Positions 25,569-33,051 of a stretch of 33,494 nucleotides of DNA are shown in pieces. Each line of letters starts with the position of its first letter. Position 1 is the first letter of the stretch. This DNA is from Ornithinibacter sp. GTDB taxonomy: Bacteria; Actinomycetota; Actinomycetes; Actinomycetales; Dermatophilaceae. The notes below the pieces were generated by a model that was not told the origin of the DNA, searched no databases, and saw nothing but the letters and a program-made list of their open reading frames with translations. Location: positions 1 to 33,494 of the forward strand of contig JAQSWG010000013.1 in the NCBI GenBank assembly GCA_029266735.1. Reading direction: 5' to 3'. A program made the translations under genes and the position numbers.

Positions 25569-26305
25569 ACGCCCGGATCACCCTCGCGACGGCCGCTCGC
25601 ATCCTGCGCCAGCTCCGGGGCGACCACCGCACGGTGGCCCTGATGATCCTCGTCCCCGTCGTGCTGCTCGGGCTGCTGGCCTGGATCTACGCCGACCTCC
25701 CAGGTGACGTCTTCAACCGCATCGGCCCGGCGCTGCTGGGCGTCTTCCCCTTCGTCGTCATGTTCATCGTCACGAGCATCGCGACCCTGCGCGAGCGCAC
25801 CTCCGGCACCCTGGAGCGCCTGCTGACGACTCCGCTCAACAAGGGCGACCTCATGGTGGGCTATGCCCTCGCCTTCGGGTCGATGGCGTTCCTGCAGGCG
25901 GTCGTCGCGACCGGCTTCGCCGTCTGGGTCTGCGGCCTGGAGATCGCCGGGCCGCTGGGGCTGCTCGTGGTCGTCGCACTCTTCGACGCACTGCTCGGCA
26001 CGGCGCTGGGCCTGCTGGCGAGCGGTTTCGCGCGCACCGAGTTCCAGGCGGTCCAGTTCATGCCGGCGTTCGTCCTGCCCCAGTTCCTCCTGTGCGGACT
26101 GCTCGTGCCCCGCGAGCTCCTGCCGCCGGCGCTCGAGGCCATCTCCGACGTCCTGCCGCTGTCGTACGCCGTCGACGCCATGAAGGACGTCACGGTCCAG
26201 ACCGACCCGCTGAGCGACGTCCTGCCAAGCCTCGGGGTGATCGCCCTCTGGATCGTCCTCTCCCTGGCCCTCGGCAGCCTCACGCTGCGCCGCCGCACCC
26301 CCTGA
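25565..26305 (+). CDS. ABC-2 type transporter permease
   Basis: A 246-residue membrane subunit with about six hydrophobic segments (VALMILVPVVLLGLLAWIY, FPFVVMFIVTSIA, FGSMAFLQAVVATGFAVWVC, LGLLVVVALFDALLG, FVLPQFLLCGLLV, LGVIALWIVLSLALG). RERTSGTLERLLTTPL after the second segment is the ABC-2 signature of DrrB/NodJ-like exporters. It partners the preceding ATPase (ATGA overlap). No dedicated substrate-binding protein is present, consistent with export. The stop lies 26 nt before the proline dehydrogenase start. Confidence 0.92.
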   Translation: MNARITLATAARILRQLRGDHRTVALMILVPVVLLGLLAWIYADLPGDVFNRIGPALLGVFPFVVMFIVTSIATLRERTSGTLERLLTTPLNKGDLMVGYALAFGSMAFLQAVVATGFAVWVCGLEIAGPLGLLVVVALFDALLGTALGLLASGFARTEFQAVQFMPAFVLPQFLLCGLLVPRELLPPALEAISDVLPLSYAVDAMKDVTVQTDPLSDVLPSLGVIALWIVLSLALGSLTLRRRTP

Positions 26306-26318
26306 GGTGCTCGGCGGC

Positions 26319-26324
26319 TAGCCT
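26319..26324 (+). promoter_or_regulatory. -10 element of the proline dehydrogenase gene (leaderless)
   Basis: TAGCCT, 7 nt, GTG at 26332; no Shine-Dalgarno. No convincing -35. Confidence 0.45.
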
Positions 26325-26331
26325 GAGCGGC

Positions 26332-27282
26332 GTGGACCCCAGTGACCTCCTCCGGGGAGCGCTGCTGCAGCTCTCCGACTCCGACCTCGTCCGAACGGCA
26401 GTGCTCAAGGCGCCGGTGAGCCGAGCGGTGGTCGCACGCTACGTCGCGGGGGAGACCGTTCCCGACGCGGTGCGCGTCGCGGGGGAGCTGCGCGCCACCA
26501 ACCGGCTGACGACGCTGGACTACCTCGGCGAGGACACGACGGACCGGGCTCGCGCAGAGGCCACGCGCACCACCTACGTCCGGCTCCTCGACGCCCTCGC
26601 CGACGCCGACCTCAGCCCGTACGGCGCGGCCGAGGTGAGCGTCAAGCTGAGCGCGATCGGGCAGGCGCTGCCACAGGACGGCGACGCCATCGCCCTGGAG
26701 AACGCCCGGGCGATCTGCGAGGCCGCCGTCCGCGTCGGCACGACGGTGACCCTCGACATGGAGGACCACACGACGACCGACCGCACGCTCGAGGCGCTCC
26801 GCACGCTCCGGGTCGACTTCCCCTCGGTGGGTGCCGTGCTCCAGTCCTACCTCTACCGGACCGAGGCGGACTGCCACGACCTGGCGAGCGAGGGGAGCCG
26901 GGTCCGGCTGTGCAAGGGCGCCTACAAGGAGCCGGCGTCGGTGGCCTTCCAGCACCGGGACGACGTCGACCTCTCCTACGTGCGGTGCCTCAAGGTGCTC
27001 ATGGCCGGGGACGGCTACCCCATGGTGGCCAGCCACGACCCGCGCCTCATCGACATCGCCCAGGCCCTCGCCGGCCACCACGGTCGCCGCCCCGACACCT
27101 ACGAGTTCCAGATGCTCCACGGGATCCGCCCGCACGAGCAGATGCGGATCGCCGACCGAGGGCACCAGCTGCGCGTCTACGTGCCCTTCGGCGAGGACTG
27201 GTACGGATACCTCGTCAGGCGGATGGCCGAGCGCCCCGCCAACGTCGAGTTCTTCCTCCGGTCCCTGGTGAGCACCGGCTGA
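26332..27282 (+). CDS. Proline dehydrogenase
   Basis: FAD-dependent oxidation of proline to pyrroline-5-carboxylate, as a mono-functional enzyme of the PutA/PRODH fold (316 residues). Characteristic barrel motifs: AEVSVKLSAIGQALP, VTLDMEDHTTTDRTLEAL, VLQSYLYRTEADC, RLCKGAYKEPASVAF, ASHDPRLIDIA, FQMLHGIRPHEQMRI and YVPFGEDWYGYLVRRMAERP near the C-terminus. Starting at the GTG at 26332 gives the usual family N-terminus. No P5C dehydrogenase gene lies in the window. It sits just before proC, which catalyses the reverse pair of that carbon flow (P5C to proline). Confidence 0.95.
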   Translation: MDPSDLLRGALLQLSDSDLVRTAVLKAPVSRAVVARYVAGETVPDAVRVAGELRATNRLTTLDYLGEDTTDRARAEATRTTYVRLLDALADADLSPYGAAEVSVKLSAIGQALPQDGDAIALENARAICEAAVRVGTTVTLDMEDHTTTDRTLEALRTLRVDFPSVGAVLQSYLYRTEADCHDLASEGSRVRLCKGAYKEPASVAFQHRDDVDLSYVRCLKVLMAGDGYPMVASHDPRLIDIAQALAGHHGRRPDTYEFQMLHGIRPHEQMRIADRGHQLRVYVPFGEDWYGYLVRRMAERPANVEFFLRSLVSTG

Positions 27283-27316
27283 CCGGACGCTCGCCGGCGC
27301 CGGAGGAGGCAGGCGG

Positions 27317-27322
27317 CATACT
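27317..27322 (+). promoter_or_regulatory. -10 element of proC (leaderless)
   Basis: CATACT (A at position 2 and T at position 6, close to TATACT), then 8 nt, ATG at 27331. No Shine-Dalgarno near the ATG. Confidence 0.4.
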
Positions 27323-27330
27323 CACCTCCC

Positions 27331-28131
27331 ATGGGAACGGTTGCCATCTTCGGCGCAGGGGTCATGGGCGAGACGCTCCTCTCCGGGCTGCTGCGGGCGG
27401 GACGTCCGGCCGACGAGCTCGTCATCACCGAGCGCCGGGCCGACCGGGCCGCCGAGCTGGCCGAGCGCTACGGGGTGCGGGTGGTCGACAACGCGGAGGC
27501 CGCCGCGACCGCGGACACGCTCGTGCTCGTCGTGAAGCCTCAGGACATGGGTGGACTCCTCGAGGAGATCCACGACCATGTCGGCGAGGGGAACCTCGTC
27601 GTCAGCCTCGCCGCCGGGATCACGACGGCCTACCTGGAGTCGCGTCTTCCGGAGGGCCGTGCCGTCGTCCGCGTCATGCCGAACACCCCGGCGCTCGTGG
27701 ACCAGGGGATGGCAGCGGTCAGCGCGGGCGCGCACTGCGACGAGTCGCACCTGCGCGAGGCCGAGGCGCTGCTGGCGGCGACCGGCAAGGTGCTCGAGGT
27801 CCCCGAGAAGCTCCAGGACGCCGTGACCGCGATCTCCGGCAGCGGACCCGCCTACATCTTCTACGTCGTCGAGGCGATGATCGAGGCAGGTGTCGTCCTC
27901 GGGATGCCGCGCGCGACGGCGACCGAGCTCGTCGTCCAGACGTTGTACGGCGCCGCGACGATGATCCGCGAGACCGGGCAGCACCCCACGGTCCTGCGCG
28001 AGCAGGTCACCTCTCCCGGTGGGACCACCGCCGCCGCGCTGCGCGAGCTCGACGACCACAAGGTGCGGGCCGCGTTCATCACCGCGATGGAGGCCGCCGC
28101 GACCCGCTCCCGTGAGCTCGCCGGTGACTGA
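27331..28131 (+). CDS. proC: Pyrroline-5-carboxylate reductase
   Basis: Last step of proline synthesis, P5C to proline with NAD(P)H. The 266-residue protein has the N-terminal Rossmann loop FGAGVMGETL (residues about 7-16), the conserved VVRVMPNTPALV, SGSGPAYIFYVVEAM, and the C-terminal signature EQVTSPGGTTAAALREL. Starts with ATG 27331; ends in an 8-nt overlap with the next gene. Placed between the isomerase and the HTH/bS22 genes in the same order as in mycobacteria. Confidence 0.97.
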   Translation: MGTVAIFGAGVMGETLLSGLLRAGRPADELVITERRADRAAELAERYGVRVVDNAEAAATADTLVLVVKPQDMGGLLEEIHDHVGEGNLVVSLAAGITTAYLESRLPEGRAVVRVMPNTPALVDQGMAAVSAGAHCDESHLREAEALLAATGKVLEVPEKLQDAVTAISGSGPAYIFYVVEAMIEAGVVLGMPRATATELVVQTLYGAATMIRETGQHPTVLREQVTSPGGTTAAALRELDDHKVRAAFITAMEAAATRSRELAGD

Positions 28132-28666
28132 GAGCCCGCCACCCGCCAAGCCGCCCGAGCCGGCCGAGCGCCTCCGGGTCACCCCGGTCACGCCGGAGGC
28201 CTGGCGCACCTACCGCGATGTCCGGCTGGCCGCGCTCATCGACAGCCCGCGCGCCTTCTGGGTGACCTACCCGGAGGCGGCCCGGCGCACCGACGAGCAG
28301 TGGCGCGAGCGGGTGGCCGTCATGGGGCCGACGTGGGTGGCCATCGAGGGAGACCGGCCCGTGGGGACGGTCGGCCTGTGGCACGGTGACGACCAGCCCC
28401 CGGACGAGGTCCACCTCGTCGGCATGTGGGTCGCCACCGTTGCGCGCGGGACCGACGTGGCCGCGACACTCGTGGGGACGGCACTGTCCCACGCCGCGGC
28501 ATCCGGGTGGCGCCGTGTGGTGCTGGACGTGGCTCACGAGAACCGTCGCGCGTGGGCCTTCTACCTGCGGATGGGGTTCCGGCCCACCGGGCGGGTCGAG
28601 AGGATGCCGTGGGACCCCTCGGTGACCGAGGAGATGATGGTCCTCGACCTGCCCGCCGGTGCGTGA
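28124..28666 (+). CDS. GNAT family N-acetyltransferase
   Basis: A 180-residue GNAT acetyltransferase: EAWRTYRDVRLAALIDSPRAF at the N-terminus, EVHLVGMWVATVARGTDVAATLV (motif A, acetyl-CoA binding) and VLDVAHENRRAWAFYLRMGF (motif B). Acceptor unknown. The GTG at 28124 overlaps the proC stop by 8 nt, hence translational coupling. A Pro-rich leader of about 18 residues precedes the domain. Another GNAT follows 104 nt downstream, and the two share the AFxxT/VRLxAL layout, so they may be tandem duplicates that diverged. Confidence 0.85.
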   Translation: MTESPPPAKPPEPAERLRVTPVTPEAWRTYRDVRLAALIDSPRAFWVTYPEAARRTDEQWRERVAVMGPTWVAIEGDRPVGTVGLWHGDDQPPDEVHLVGMWVATVARGTDVAATLVGTALSHAAASGWRRVVLDVAHENRRAWAFYLRMGFRPTGRVERMPWDPSVTEEMMVLDLPAGA

Positions 28667-28674
28667 CGGCTCGG

Positions 28675-28724
28675 CCCGCTCGGCTCACGCCGGTTCACCC
28701 GCTCGGCTCCCGGACCGTTCACCC
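28675..28724 (+). repeat. Short tandem-like repeat in the gap between the two GNAT genes
   Basis: CCCGCTCGGCTC occurs at 28675-28686 and again at 28698-28709 (23-nt step), and TTCACCC at 28694-28700 and 28718-28724 (24-nt step). Only about two copies, so significance is low. Confidence 0.4.
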
Positions 28725-28757
28725 CGCCGGGGTTGCCGGTCCCCACGGGTGCCGTGG

Positions 28758-28763
28758 GAGAGT
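28758..28763 (+). promoter_or_regulatory. -10 candidate of the second GNAT gene
   Basis: GAGAGT (A at position 2, T at position 6), 7 nt, ATG at 28771; weak match to TANNNT. No Shine-Dalgarno. Confidence 0.25.
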
Positions 28764-28770
28764 GGCCGCC

Positions 28771-29292
28771 ATGAGTGACATCACGGTGCGATCGCTGGGC
28801 GTCCACGAGTGGGAGCGCTACCGCGCCGTGCGGCTCACCGCACTCCAGGAGTCGCCCCAGGCGTTCGTCGCGACCCACGACGAGGAGGCGGCCGAGCCGG
28901 AGGAGTTCTGGCGGAACCGCATGCAGCGCTCCACCCGCCTGCTCGCGGAGCGCGAGGGTGTCGCCCTCGGGATCGCCAGCGTGGGCGCCGCGGACGACCC
29001 CGGCGTGGCCCAGCTGTTCGGCCTCTGGGTGCACCCCGACGCCCGGGGGACCGGGGTGGCCACGGAGCTCGTCCGCGCGGGCGCCCGTGCCGCGGCGGCG
29101 GCCGGCAACCGCCAGCTCCTCTACTGGGTCGGCACGGAGAACGGCCGGGCGGTGGCGTTCGCCAGCGGGTTCGGCTTCCGCCCGACGGCCCAGCGCCGGC
29201 CCATGCGAGTCGTCTCCGAGGACGACGGCGAGGATGAGGTGGCGATGACCCTGCCGCTGGCCGGTGACCGAGGGGGTATCGCCGACTTCTGA
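28771..29292 (+). CDS. GNAT family N-acetyltransferase
   Basis: A 173-residue GNAT protein: VHEWERYRAVRLTALQESPQA, AQLFGLWVHPDARGTGVATE (motif A with the R/GxGxA-type pyrophosphate loop) and LLYWVGTENGRAVAFASGFGF (motif B). Acceptor unknown. Its ATG at 28771 follows a GAGAGT hexamer by 7 nt and has no Shine-Dalgarno. The stop is 12 nt from that of the opposite-strand TrkA gene. Confidence 0.85.
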   Translation: MSDITVRSLGVHEWERYRAVRLTALQESPQAFVATHDEEAAEPEEFWRNRMQRSTRLLAEREGVALGIASVGAADDPGVAQLFGLWVHPDARGTGVATELVRAGARAAAAAGNRQLLYWVGTENGRAVAFASGFGFRPTAQRRPMRVVSEDDGEDEVAMTLPLAGDRGGIADF

Positions 29293-29312
29293 CCCTCGGG
29301 TCGGTCAGGGTC
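29291..29312. terminator. Possible bidirectional terminator between GNAT and TrkA genes
   Basis: GACCCT at 29291-29296 pairs with AGGGTC at 29307-29312, spanning the convergent gene ends; an alternative short fold is GACCC/GGGTC. No T-tract. Weak. Confidence 0.3.
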
Positions 29313-29973
29313 GCGCCGCGAGGCGCTCGATGAGCGTCGTGGGCCCGCTGACGATGAGCGTGTCGTGGGCCGAGACCTTGGTCGACGGCACGGCATACGT
29401 GAAGTCCTCGCCGGGAGCCTTCACCCCCACGATCGTCACGCCGTACTTGCTGCGGATGGCGCTCTGCTCCAAGGTGAAGCCGATGGCCTCGGTGGGGGGT
29501 CGCATCTTGACGATCGCGAAGCCGTCGTCGAACTCGATGTAGTCCTGCATCCGGCCGCCGACGAGGTGCGCCACGCGTCGGCCGGTGTCGGCCTCGGGGC
29601 GCACGATGTGGTGCACGCCGATGCGGTCGAGGATGCGGGCGTGCTCGGGGGAGAGGGCCTTGCCCCAGATGTCCGGGATGCCGGCGTCGACGAGGTTGGC
29701 GCACGCGAGCACCGATGCCTCCACCGAGGAGCCGATGGCGATCACTGCGATGCGGAAGCGTCCGGCCTTGGCGTCACGGATCACCCCGACATCGCTGGCG
29801 TCGCCGTGGATGACGTGGCTCAGCCGGCCGAGGAACTTCTCGGCGAGGAAGCCGTCCTTCTCGATCGCGGTGACCTTGTGGCCGAGGCGTCGCAGCTCGA
29901 GCGCCGCGGACGCCCCGAAGCGGCCAAGACCGATGACGAGGACGTCGTCGTCGTGGGCGCTGTTGCGCGACAT
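29305..29973 (-). CDS. TrkA/KtrA-type K+ channel regulatory subunit
   Basis: Cytoplasmic gating ring subunit of a Trk/Ktr potassium uptake system (222 residues). The Rossmann RCK_N motif VLVIGLGRFGASAALEL occupies residues about 11-27 with GLGRFG, followed by VIHGDASDVGVIR and AIGSSVEASVLA; the C-terminal RCK_C half includes GFTLEQSAIRSKYGVTIVGVK. The ATG at 29973 has AGAGG 7 nt upstream. No TrkH/KtrB membrane partner gene lies next to it in this window, so the channel must be encoded elsewhere. Divergent from the AcuC-type gene. Confidence 0.92.
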   Translation of the reverse strand: MSRNSAHDDDVLVIGLGRFGASAALELRRLGHKVTAIEKDGFLAEKFLGRLSHVIHGDASDVGVIRDAKAGRFRIAVIAIGSSVEASVLACANLVDAGIPDIWGKALSPEHARILDRIGVHHIVRPEADTGRRVAHLVGGRMQDYIEFDDGFAIVKMRPPTEAIGFTLEQSAIRSKYGVTIVGVKAPGEDFTYAVPSTKVSAHDTLIVSGPTTLIERLAARP

Positions 29974-30030
29974 GCTGCTGCCTCTCGCCGGTGACAAGGA
30001 CCTCCAGCCTGCCACGCCATCGCGCGCGAG

Positions 30031-30036
30031 TAGCGT
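30031..30036 (+). promoter_or_regulatory. -10 element of the AcuC-type gene (leaderless)
   Basis: TAGCGT, 6 nt, ATG at 30043; same hexamer and spacing as at the cupin gene. A weak -35 candidate, CTGCCA at 30009-30014, lies 16 nt before it. Confidence 0.5.
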
Positions 30037-30042
30037 GCAGAC

Positions 30043-31233
30043 ATGGCCCCACGGACGAGCGTCATCTGGGACGACGCGTTCACGGCGTACGACTTCGGCC
30101 CGACGCACCCGATGGGACCAGCCCGCCTCGACCTCACCACCCGCCTCAGCCGAGCCCTCGGCGTGTTCGACCACGTCGACCTCCTCTGCCCGGGCATCGC
30201 GGACGACGACGTCCTCGCGACCGTCCACGACCGCGACTACATCGATGCCGTGCGCACCGCCTCGAAGGACCCGGACAACGCCGACGTCACCCGCGGCCTG
30301 GGGACCGAGGACGACCCCGCGTTCCTCGGGATGCACGAGGCCTCGGCGCGGGTCGCACAGGGCACGTTGGACCTCTGCCGCCGGGTCTGGCGGGGCGAGG
30401 CCGAGCACGGTGTCAACTACTGCGGCGGCCTGCACCACGCCATGCGCGACCACGCGAGCGGCTTCTGCATCTACAACGACGTCTCCGTCGGCATCCAGTG
30501 GCTTCTCGACAACGGCGTCGAGCGGGTCGCCTACGTCGACATCGACGTCCACCACGGGGACGGCGTCGAGCGGATGTACTGGGACGACCCCCGCGTGCTG
30601 ACGATCTCCCTCCACGAGAACGGGAGGAACCTCTTCCCGGGCACCGGCTGGCCGGGAGACATCGGTGGGTCCGGCGCCCTCGGGACGGCGGTCAACGTCG
30701 CGCTTCCACCCGGTACCGGGGATGCTGGGTGGCTGCGGTCACTGGAGTCCGTCGTGCCGCCGCTCGTGCGCGCGTTCGCCCCGCAGGTGCTCGTGAGCCA
30801 GCACGGGTGCGACACCCACATGCACGACCCCCTCGCCCACCTCGCTCTCACCGTCGACGCCCAGCGACGTGCCCACGAGTCGCTCCACGACCTCGCCCAC
30901 GAGGTGAGCGCCGGGCGGTGGGTGGCGCTGGGCGGTGGCGGATACGAGCTCGTCGAGGTCGTCCCACGGTCCTGGACCCACCTCACCGCGATCGCCGCCC
31001 ACGTGCCGCTGCCCGGCGCCACCAGGGTTCCGGACGAGTACCTGGACCACGTGGAGCGCACCTTCGGGCGGCGTGGCCCGGAGCTCATGGGCGACCTCCC
31101 GGCGAGCGGTCTGCCGATCTGGGTGCAACCGTGGTCGTCGGGGCACAACCCGGAGAACGCGGTGGACCGGGCGATCCTCGCGACGCGCCAGGCGACATTC
31201 AGCCACCACGGTCTCGACCCCTGGTTCGACTGA
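30043..31233 (+). CDS. AcuC-type histone-deacetylase-family protein
   Basis: Zinc-dependent deacetylase of the HDAC/acetoin utilization AcuC family; bacterial members deacetylate acetyl-CoA synthetase or other lysines. The 396-residue protein shows the N-terminal FGPTHPMGPARLDLTTRL, the NYCGGLHHAM and SGFCIYNDVSVG segments, the zinc-ligand motif YVDIDVHHGDGVE, and LVSQHGCDTHMHDPLAHL. The ATG at 30043 follows a leaderless-type -10. No acuA or acs gene is near, so the acetyl-CoA synthetase link is only a family expectation. Confidence 0.9.
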   Translation: MAPRTSVIWDDAFTAYDFGPTHPMGPARLDLTTRLSRALGVFDHVDLLCPGIADDDVLATVHDRDYIDAVRTASKDPDNADVTRGLGTEDDPAFLGMHEASARVAQGTLDLCRRVWRGEAEHGVNYCGGLHHAMRDHASGFCIYNDVSVGIQWLLDNGVERVAYVDIDVHHGDGVERMYWDDPRVLTISLHENGRNLFPGTGWPGDIGGSGALGTAVNVALPPGTGDAGWLRSLESVVPPLVRAFAPQVLVSQHGCDTHMHDPLAHLALTVDAQRRAHESLHDLAHEVSAGRWVALGGGGYELVEVVPRSWTHLTAIAAHVPLPGATRVPDEYLDHVERTFGRRGPELMGDLPASGLPIWVQPWSSGHNPENAVDRAILATRQATFSHHGLDPWFD

Positions 31234-31347
31234 ACCGGGCTTCCACGTCTCGGCGGACGGTGACTCTCGTCGACGCCGTCTCGGCGTGTCGGCTGGACAA
31301 CGGCAGGAATGTCCGTCAATCCCTTCCCCAGTCGTCACAACTGCCCC

Positions 31348-31353
31348 TATGGT
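31348..31353 (+). promoter_or_regulatory. -10 candidate of the HTH gene
   Basis: TATGGT, about 70 nt upstream of the ATG at 31425, fits TANNNT. No convincing -35 is visible; the 191-nt gap after the AcuC gene shows no other clear signal. Confidence 0.3.
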
Positions 31354-31424
31354 TGCGCTTGCACGTCCGCAGGACCATGCCGGAACTTCCCGGCGCTGTG
31401 GAAGAGCAGAAGATCGAGGTCACG

Positions 31425-31625
31425 ATGTCCACGGAGCGCCAGCTCGCGGAGGTGCGGTTCCTCACCGTCGCGGAGGTCGCCACGATCATGCGAGTCTCGA
31501 AGATGACCGTCTACCGCATGGTCCATGCCGGGGAGCTCCCGGCCATCCGCGTCGGCCGGTCCTTCCGCGTGCCGGAGGACGAGGTGCACACCTACCTGCG
31601 CAGCTCGTTCGTCGACACCGCCTGA
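31425..31625 (+). CDS. Excisionase/BldC-type helix-turn-helix DNA-binding protein
   Basis: A 66-residue protein that is almost only a winged HTH of the excisionase/MerR type: FLTVAEVATIMRVSKMTVYR is the HTH and IRVGRSFRVPEDEVHTYL the wing. Small proteins of this class (from memory BdtA in Streptomyces, Rv0500A in mycobacteria) always sit next to bS22. The ATG at 31425 has GAGG 5 nt upstream; an in-frame ATG at 31377 adds 16 residues and is less likely. Targets unknown. It is followed by a strong terminator. Confidence 0.85.
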   Translation: MSTERQLAEVRFLTVAEVATIMRVSKMTVYRMVHAGELPAIRVGRSFRVPEDEVHTYLRSSFVDTA

Positions 31626-31643
31626 TCGACGCGCCACCACGCC

Positions 31644-31680
31644 GAGGGGCGGCCCGCACCGCGGGCCGCCCCTCGCGTTT
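31644..31680 (+). terminator. Strong Rho-independent-like terminator after the HTH gene
   Basis: GAGGGGCGGCCCGC (31644-31657) pairs perfectly with GCGGGCCGCCCCTC (31661-31674): 14 bp with a 3-nt loop, followed by GCGTTT. Confidence 0.8.
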
Positions 31681-31707
31681 GGGTGGGTGCTCGGGGGCCG
31701 GTAGGGT
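31679..31707 (+). promoter_or_regulatory. Promoter of the bS22 gene
   Basis: TTGGGT at 31679-31684, 17-nt spacer, TAGGGT at 31702-31707. It begins in the tail of the preceding terminator and gives a leader of about 35 nt to the ATG at 31747. Confidence 0.5.
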
Positions 31708-31746
31708 GGGCAGCCGCACCTGACGCACCAGCGACGAGGACAATTC

Positions 31747-31845
31747 ATGGGTTCAGTCATCAAGAAGCGGCGCAAGCGGATGGCGAAGAAGAAGCACCGC
31801 AAGCTTCTTCGCAAGACGCGCCACCAGCGCCGCAACAAGAAGTGA
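31747..31845 (+). CDS. Small ribosomal subunit protein bS22 (AURKAIP1/COX24-like)
   Basis: A 32-residue, strongly basic peptide (18 of 32 residues are Lys or Arg), beginning [19 protein letters not shown]. It matches actinobacterial bS22, the small-subunit protein first seen in mycobacterial ribosome structures and part of the AURKAIP1/COX24 domain family. The ATG at 31747 has GAGGA about 8 nt upstream. It has its own promoter and is followed by a 10-bp terminator, so it is a monocistronic, probably highly expressed unit. Too short for many gene finders. Confidence 0.9.
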   Translation: MGSVIKKRRKRMAKKKHRKLLRKTRHQRRNKK

Positions 31846-31867
31846 CCCCGAGTCGCCTCTGCACGTC

Positions 31868-31898
31868 AAGGTCCCCGTGTTGCGGGGACCTTTGTGTT
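31868..31898 (+). terminator. Rho-independent terminator after bS22
   Basis: AAGGTCCCCG (31868-31877) pairs with CGGGGACCTT (31883-31892), 5-nt loop TGTTG, followed by TGTGTT. Confidence 0.85.
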
Positions 31899-31931
31899 GC
31901 GGTGTCCCCGGCCGCGGCCGTGGCCGGCGGA

Positions 31932-31967
31932 TGACACCTGTCACCGCCGGTGACCTCTCGGTAGGGT
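31932..31967 (+). promoter_or_regulatory. Promoter region with inverted repeat before the epimerase gene
   Basis: TAGGGT at 31962-31967 is the likely -10; the -35 position is poor (TGTCAC at 31939-31944). Overlapping it is the inverted repeat TGACA-CC-TGTCA at 31932-31943, where a dimeric regulator could bind. No regulator assigned. Confidence 0.35.
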
Positions 31968-32001
31968 CGGAGGTGTCGGTCCCGACGTGAAGGAGCAGGG
32001 C

Positions 32002-33051
32002 GTGGCCTCGGTGGTGCTCGTGACCGGTGTCTCCCGGTACCTCGGGGGCCTGCTCGCGCGACGGCTCAGCGCCCAGCCCTCCGTCGCGCGGGTCGTCGGC
32101 GTCGACGTCATCCCCCCCGCGCACGACATCGGCGACGTCGAGTTCGTCCGGGCCGACATCCGCAACCCCATGATCGCCCGCGTCATCGAGACCACCGGCG
32201 TCGACACCGTGGTGCACATGAACGTCATCGCGACGCCGACCTTCGTGGGAGGACGCACGCCGCAGAAGGAGATCAACGTCATCGGCACGATGCAGCTCCT
32301 CGCCGCGTGCCAGAAGTCCCGCACGGTGCGCCGGCTCGTCGTCAAGTCGTCCGCCGCCGTCTACGGCTCCACGCCTCGTGATCCGGCCATGTTCACCGAG
32401 GACATGGGCGCCAAGCGGTCGCCGTCGGGTGGCTTCGGGAAGGACTCCATCGAGGTGGAGGGCTACGTGCGCGGGTTCGCGCGCCGACGACCGGACACCG
32501 ACATCCTCACCCTGCGCTTCGCCAACATCGTCGGCCCCCGGATCCGCACCTCGATCACCGACTACTTCAACCTGCCGGCCATCCCGGTGCCGCTGGGCTA
32601 CGACGCCCGGATGCAGTTCATGCACGAGGACGACGCGATCGACGCGCTCGTCCGCGCCACGACCGGCGGCGCGAAGGGCGTCGTCAACCTCGCGGGCGAC
32701 GGCGTCGTGACGGTGCTGCAGGCAGCGTCGATCGTCGGACGTCCGGTGCTGCCGCTGCCGCTGCCGGCGGCGGGGATCGCCGGCTCGCTCGCGAAGCGCT
32801 TCGGGCTGGCGGACTTCTCGTCCGACCAGATGTCCTTCCTCGCCTTCGGCCGGGGGCTCGACACCAGCCGCATGCGCACGGTGCTCGGCTTCGAGCCGCG
32901 CTACACGTCCAGGGGCGCGTTCGAGGACTTCGCGCGCAGCGTGGGGCCCGCCATGCCGGCCGCGGCCGTCATCGGGGATGCCGTGAGTGGTGTCGCCGGC
33001 ACGGCCAGCCAGGCAGTCCTGCGGAGCCTCGGCACGGGGCGGGGGCGCTGA
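32002..33051 (+). CDS. NAD-dependent epimerase/dehydratase (SDR, GalE-like)
   Basis: An extended SDR of 349 residues: VLVTGVSRYLGGLLARRL near the N-terminus (the glycine-rich NAD loop, here as GVSRYLGG, a divergent GxxGxxG), then VDTVVHMNVIATPTF, SSAAVYGS and LRFANIVGPRI. The catalytic Tyr/Lys pair of the YxxxK motif is not obvious: the position after SSAAVYGS shows FGKDSIEVEGYV instead. Sugar substrate unknown; mycobacterial GalE2 lies in the same place. The GTG at 32002 has AAGGAG 6 nt upstream, better than the GTG at 31987. The stop overlaps the next ATG by one base. Confidence 0.85.
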   Translation: MASVVLVTGVSRYLGGLLARRLSAQPSVARVVGVDVIPPAHDIGDVEFVRADIRNPMIARVIETTGVDTVVHMNVIATPTFVGGRTPQKEINVIGTMQLLAACQKSRTVRRLVVKSSAAVYGSTPRDPAMFTEDMGAKRSPSGGFGKDSIEVEGYVRGFARRRPDTDILTLRFANIVGPRIRTSITDYFNLPAIPVPLGYDARMQFMHEDDAIDALVRATTGGAKGVVNLAGDGVVTVLQAASIVGRPVLPLPLPAAGIAGSLAKRFGLADFSSDQMSFLAFGRGLDTSRMRTVLGFEPRYTSRGAFEDFARSVGPAMPAAAVIGDAVSGVAGTASQAVLRSLGTGRGR

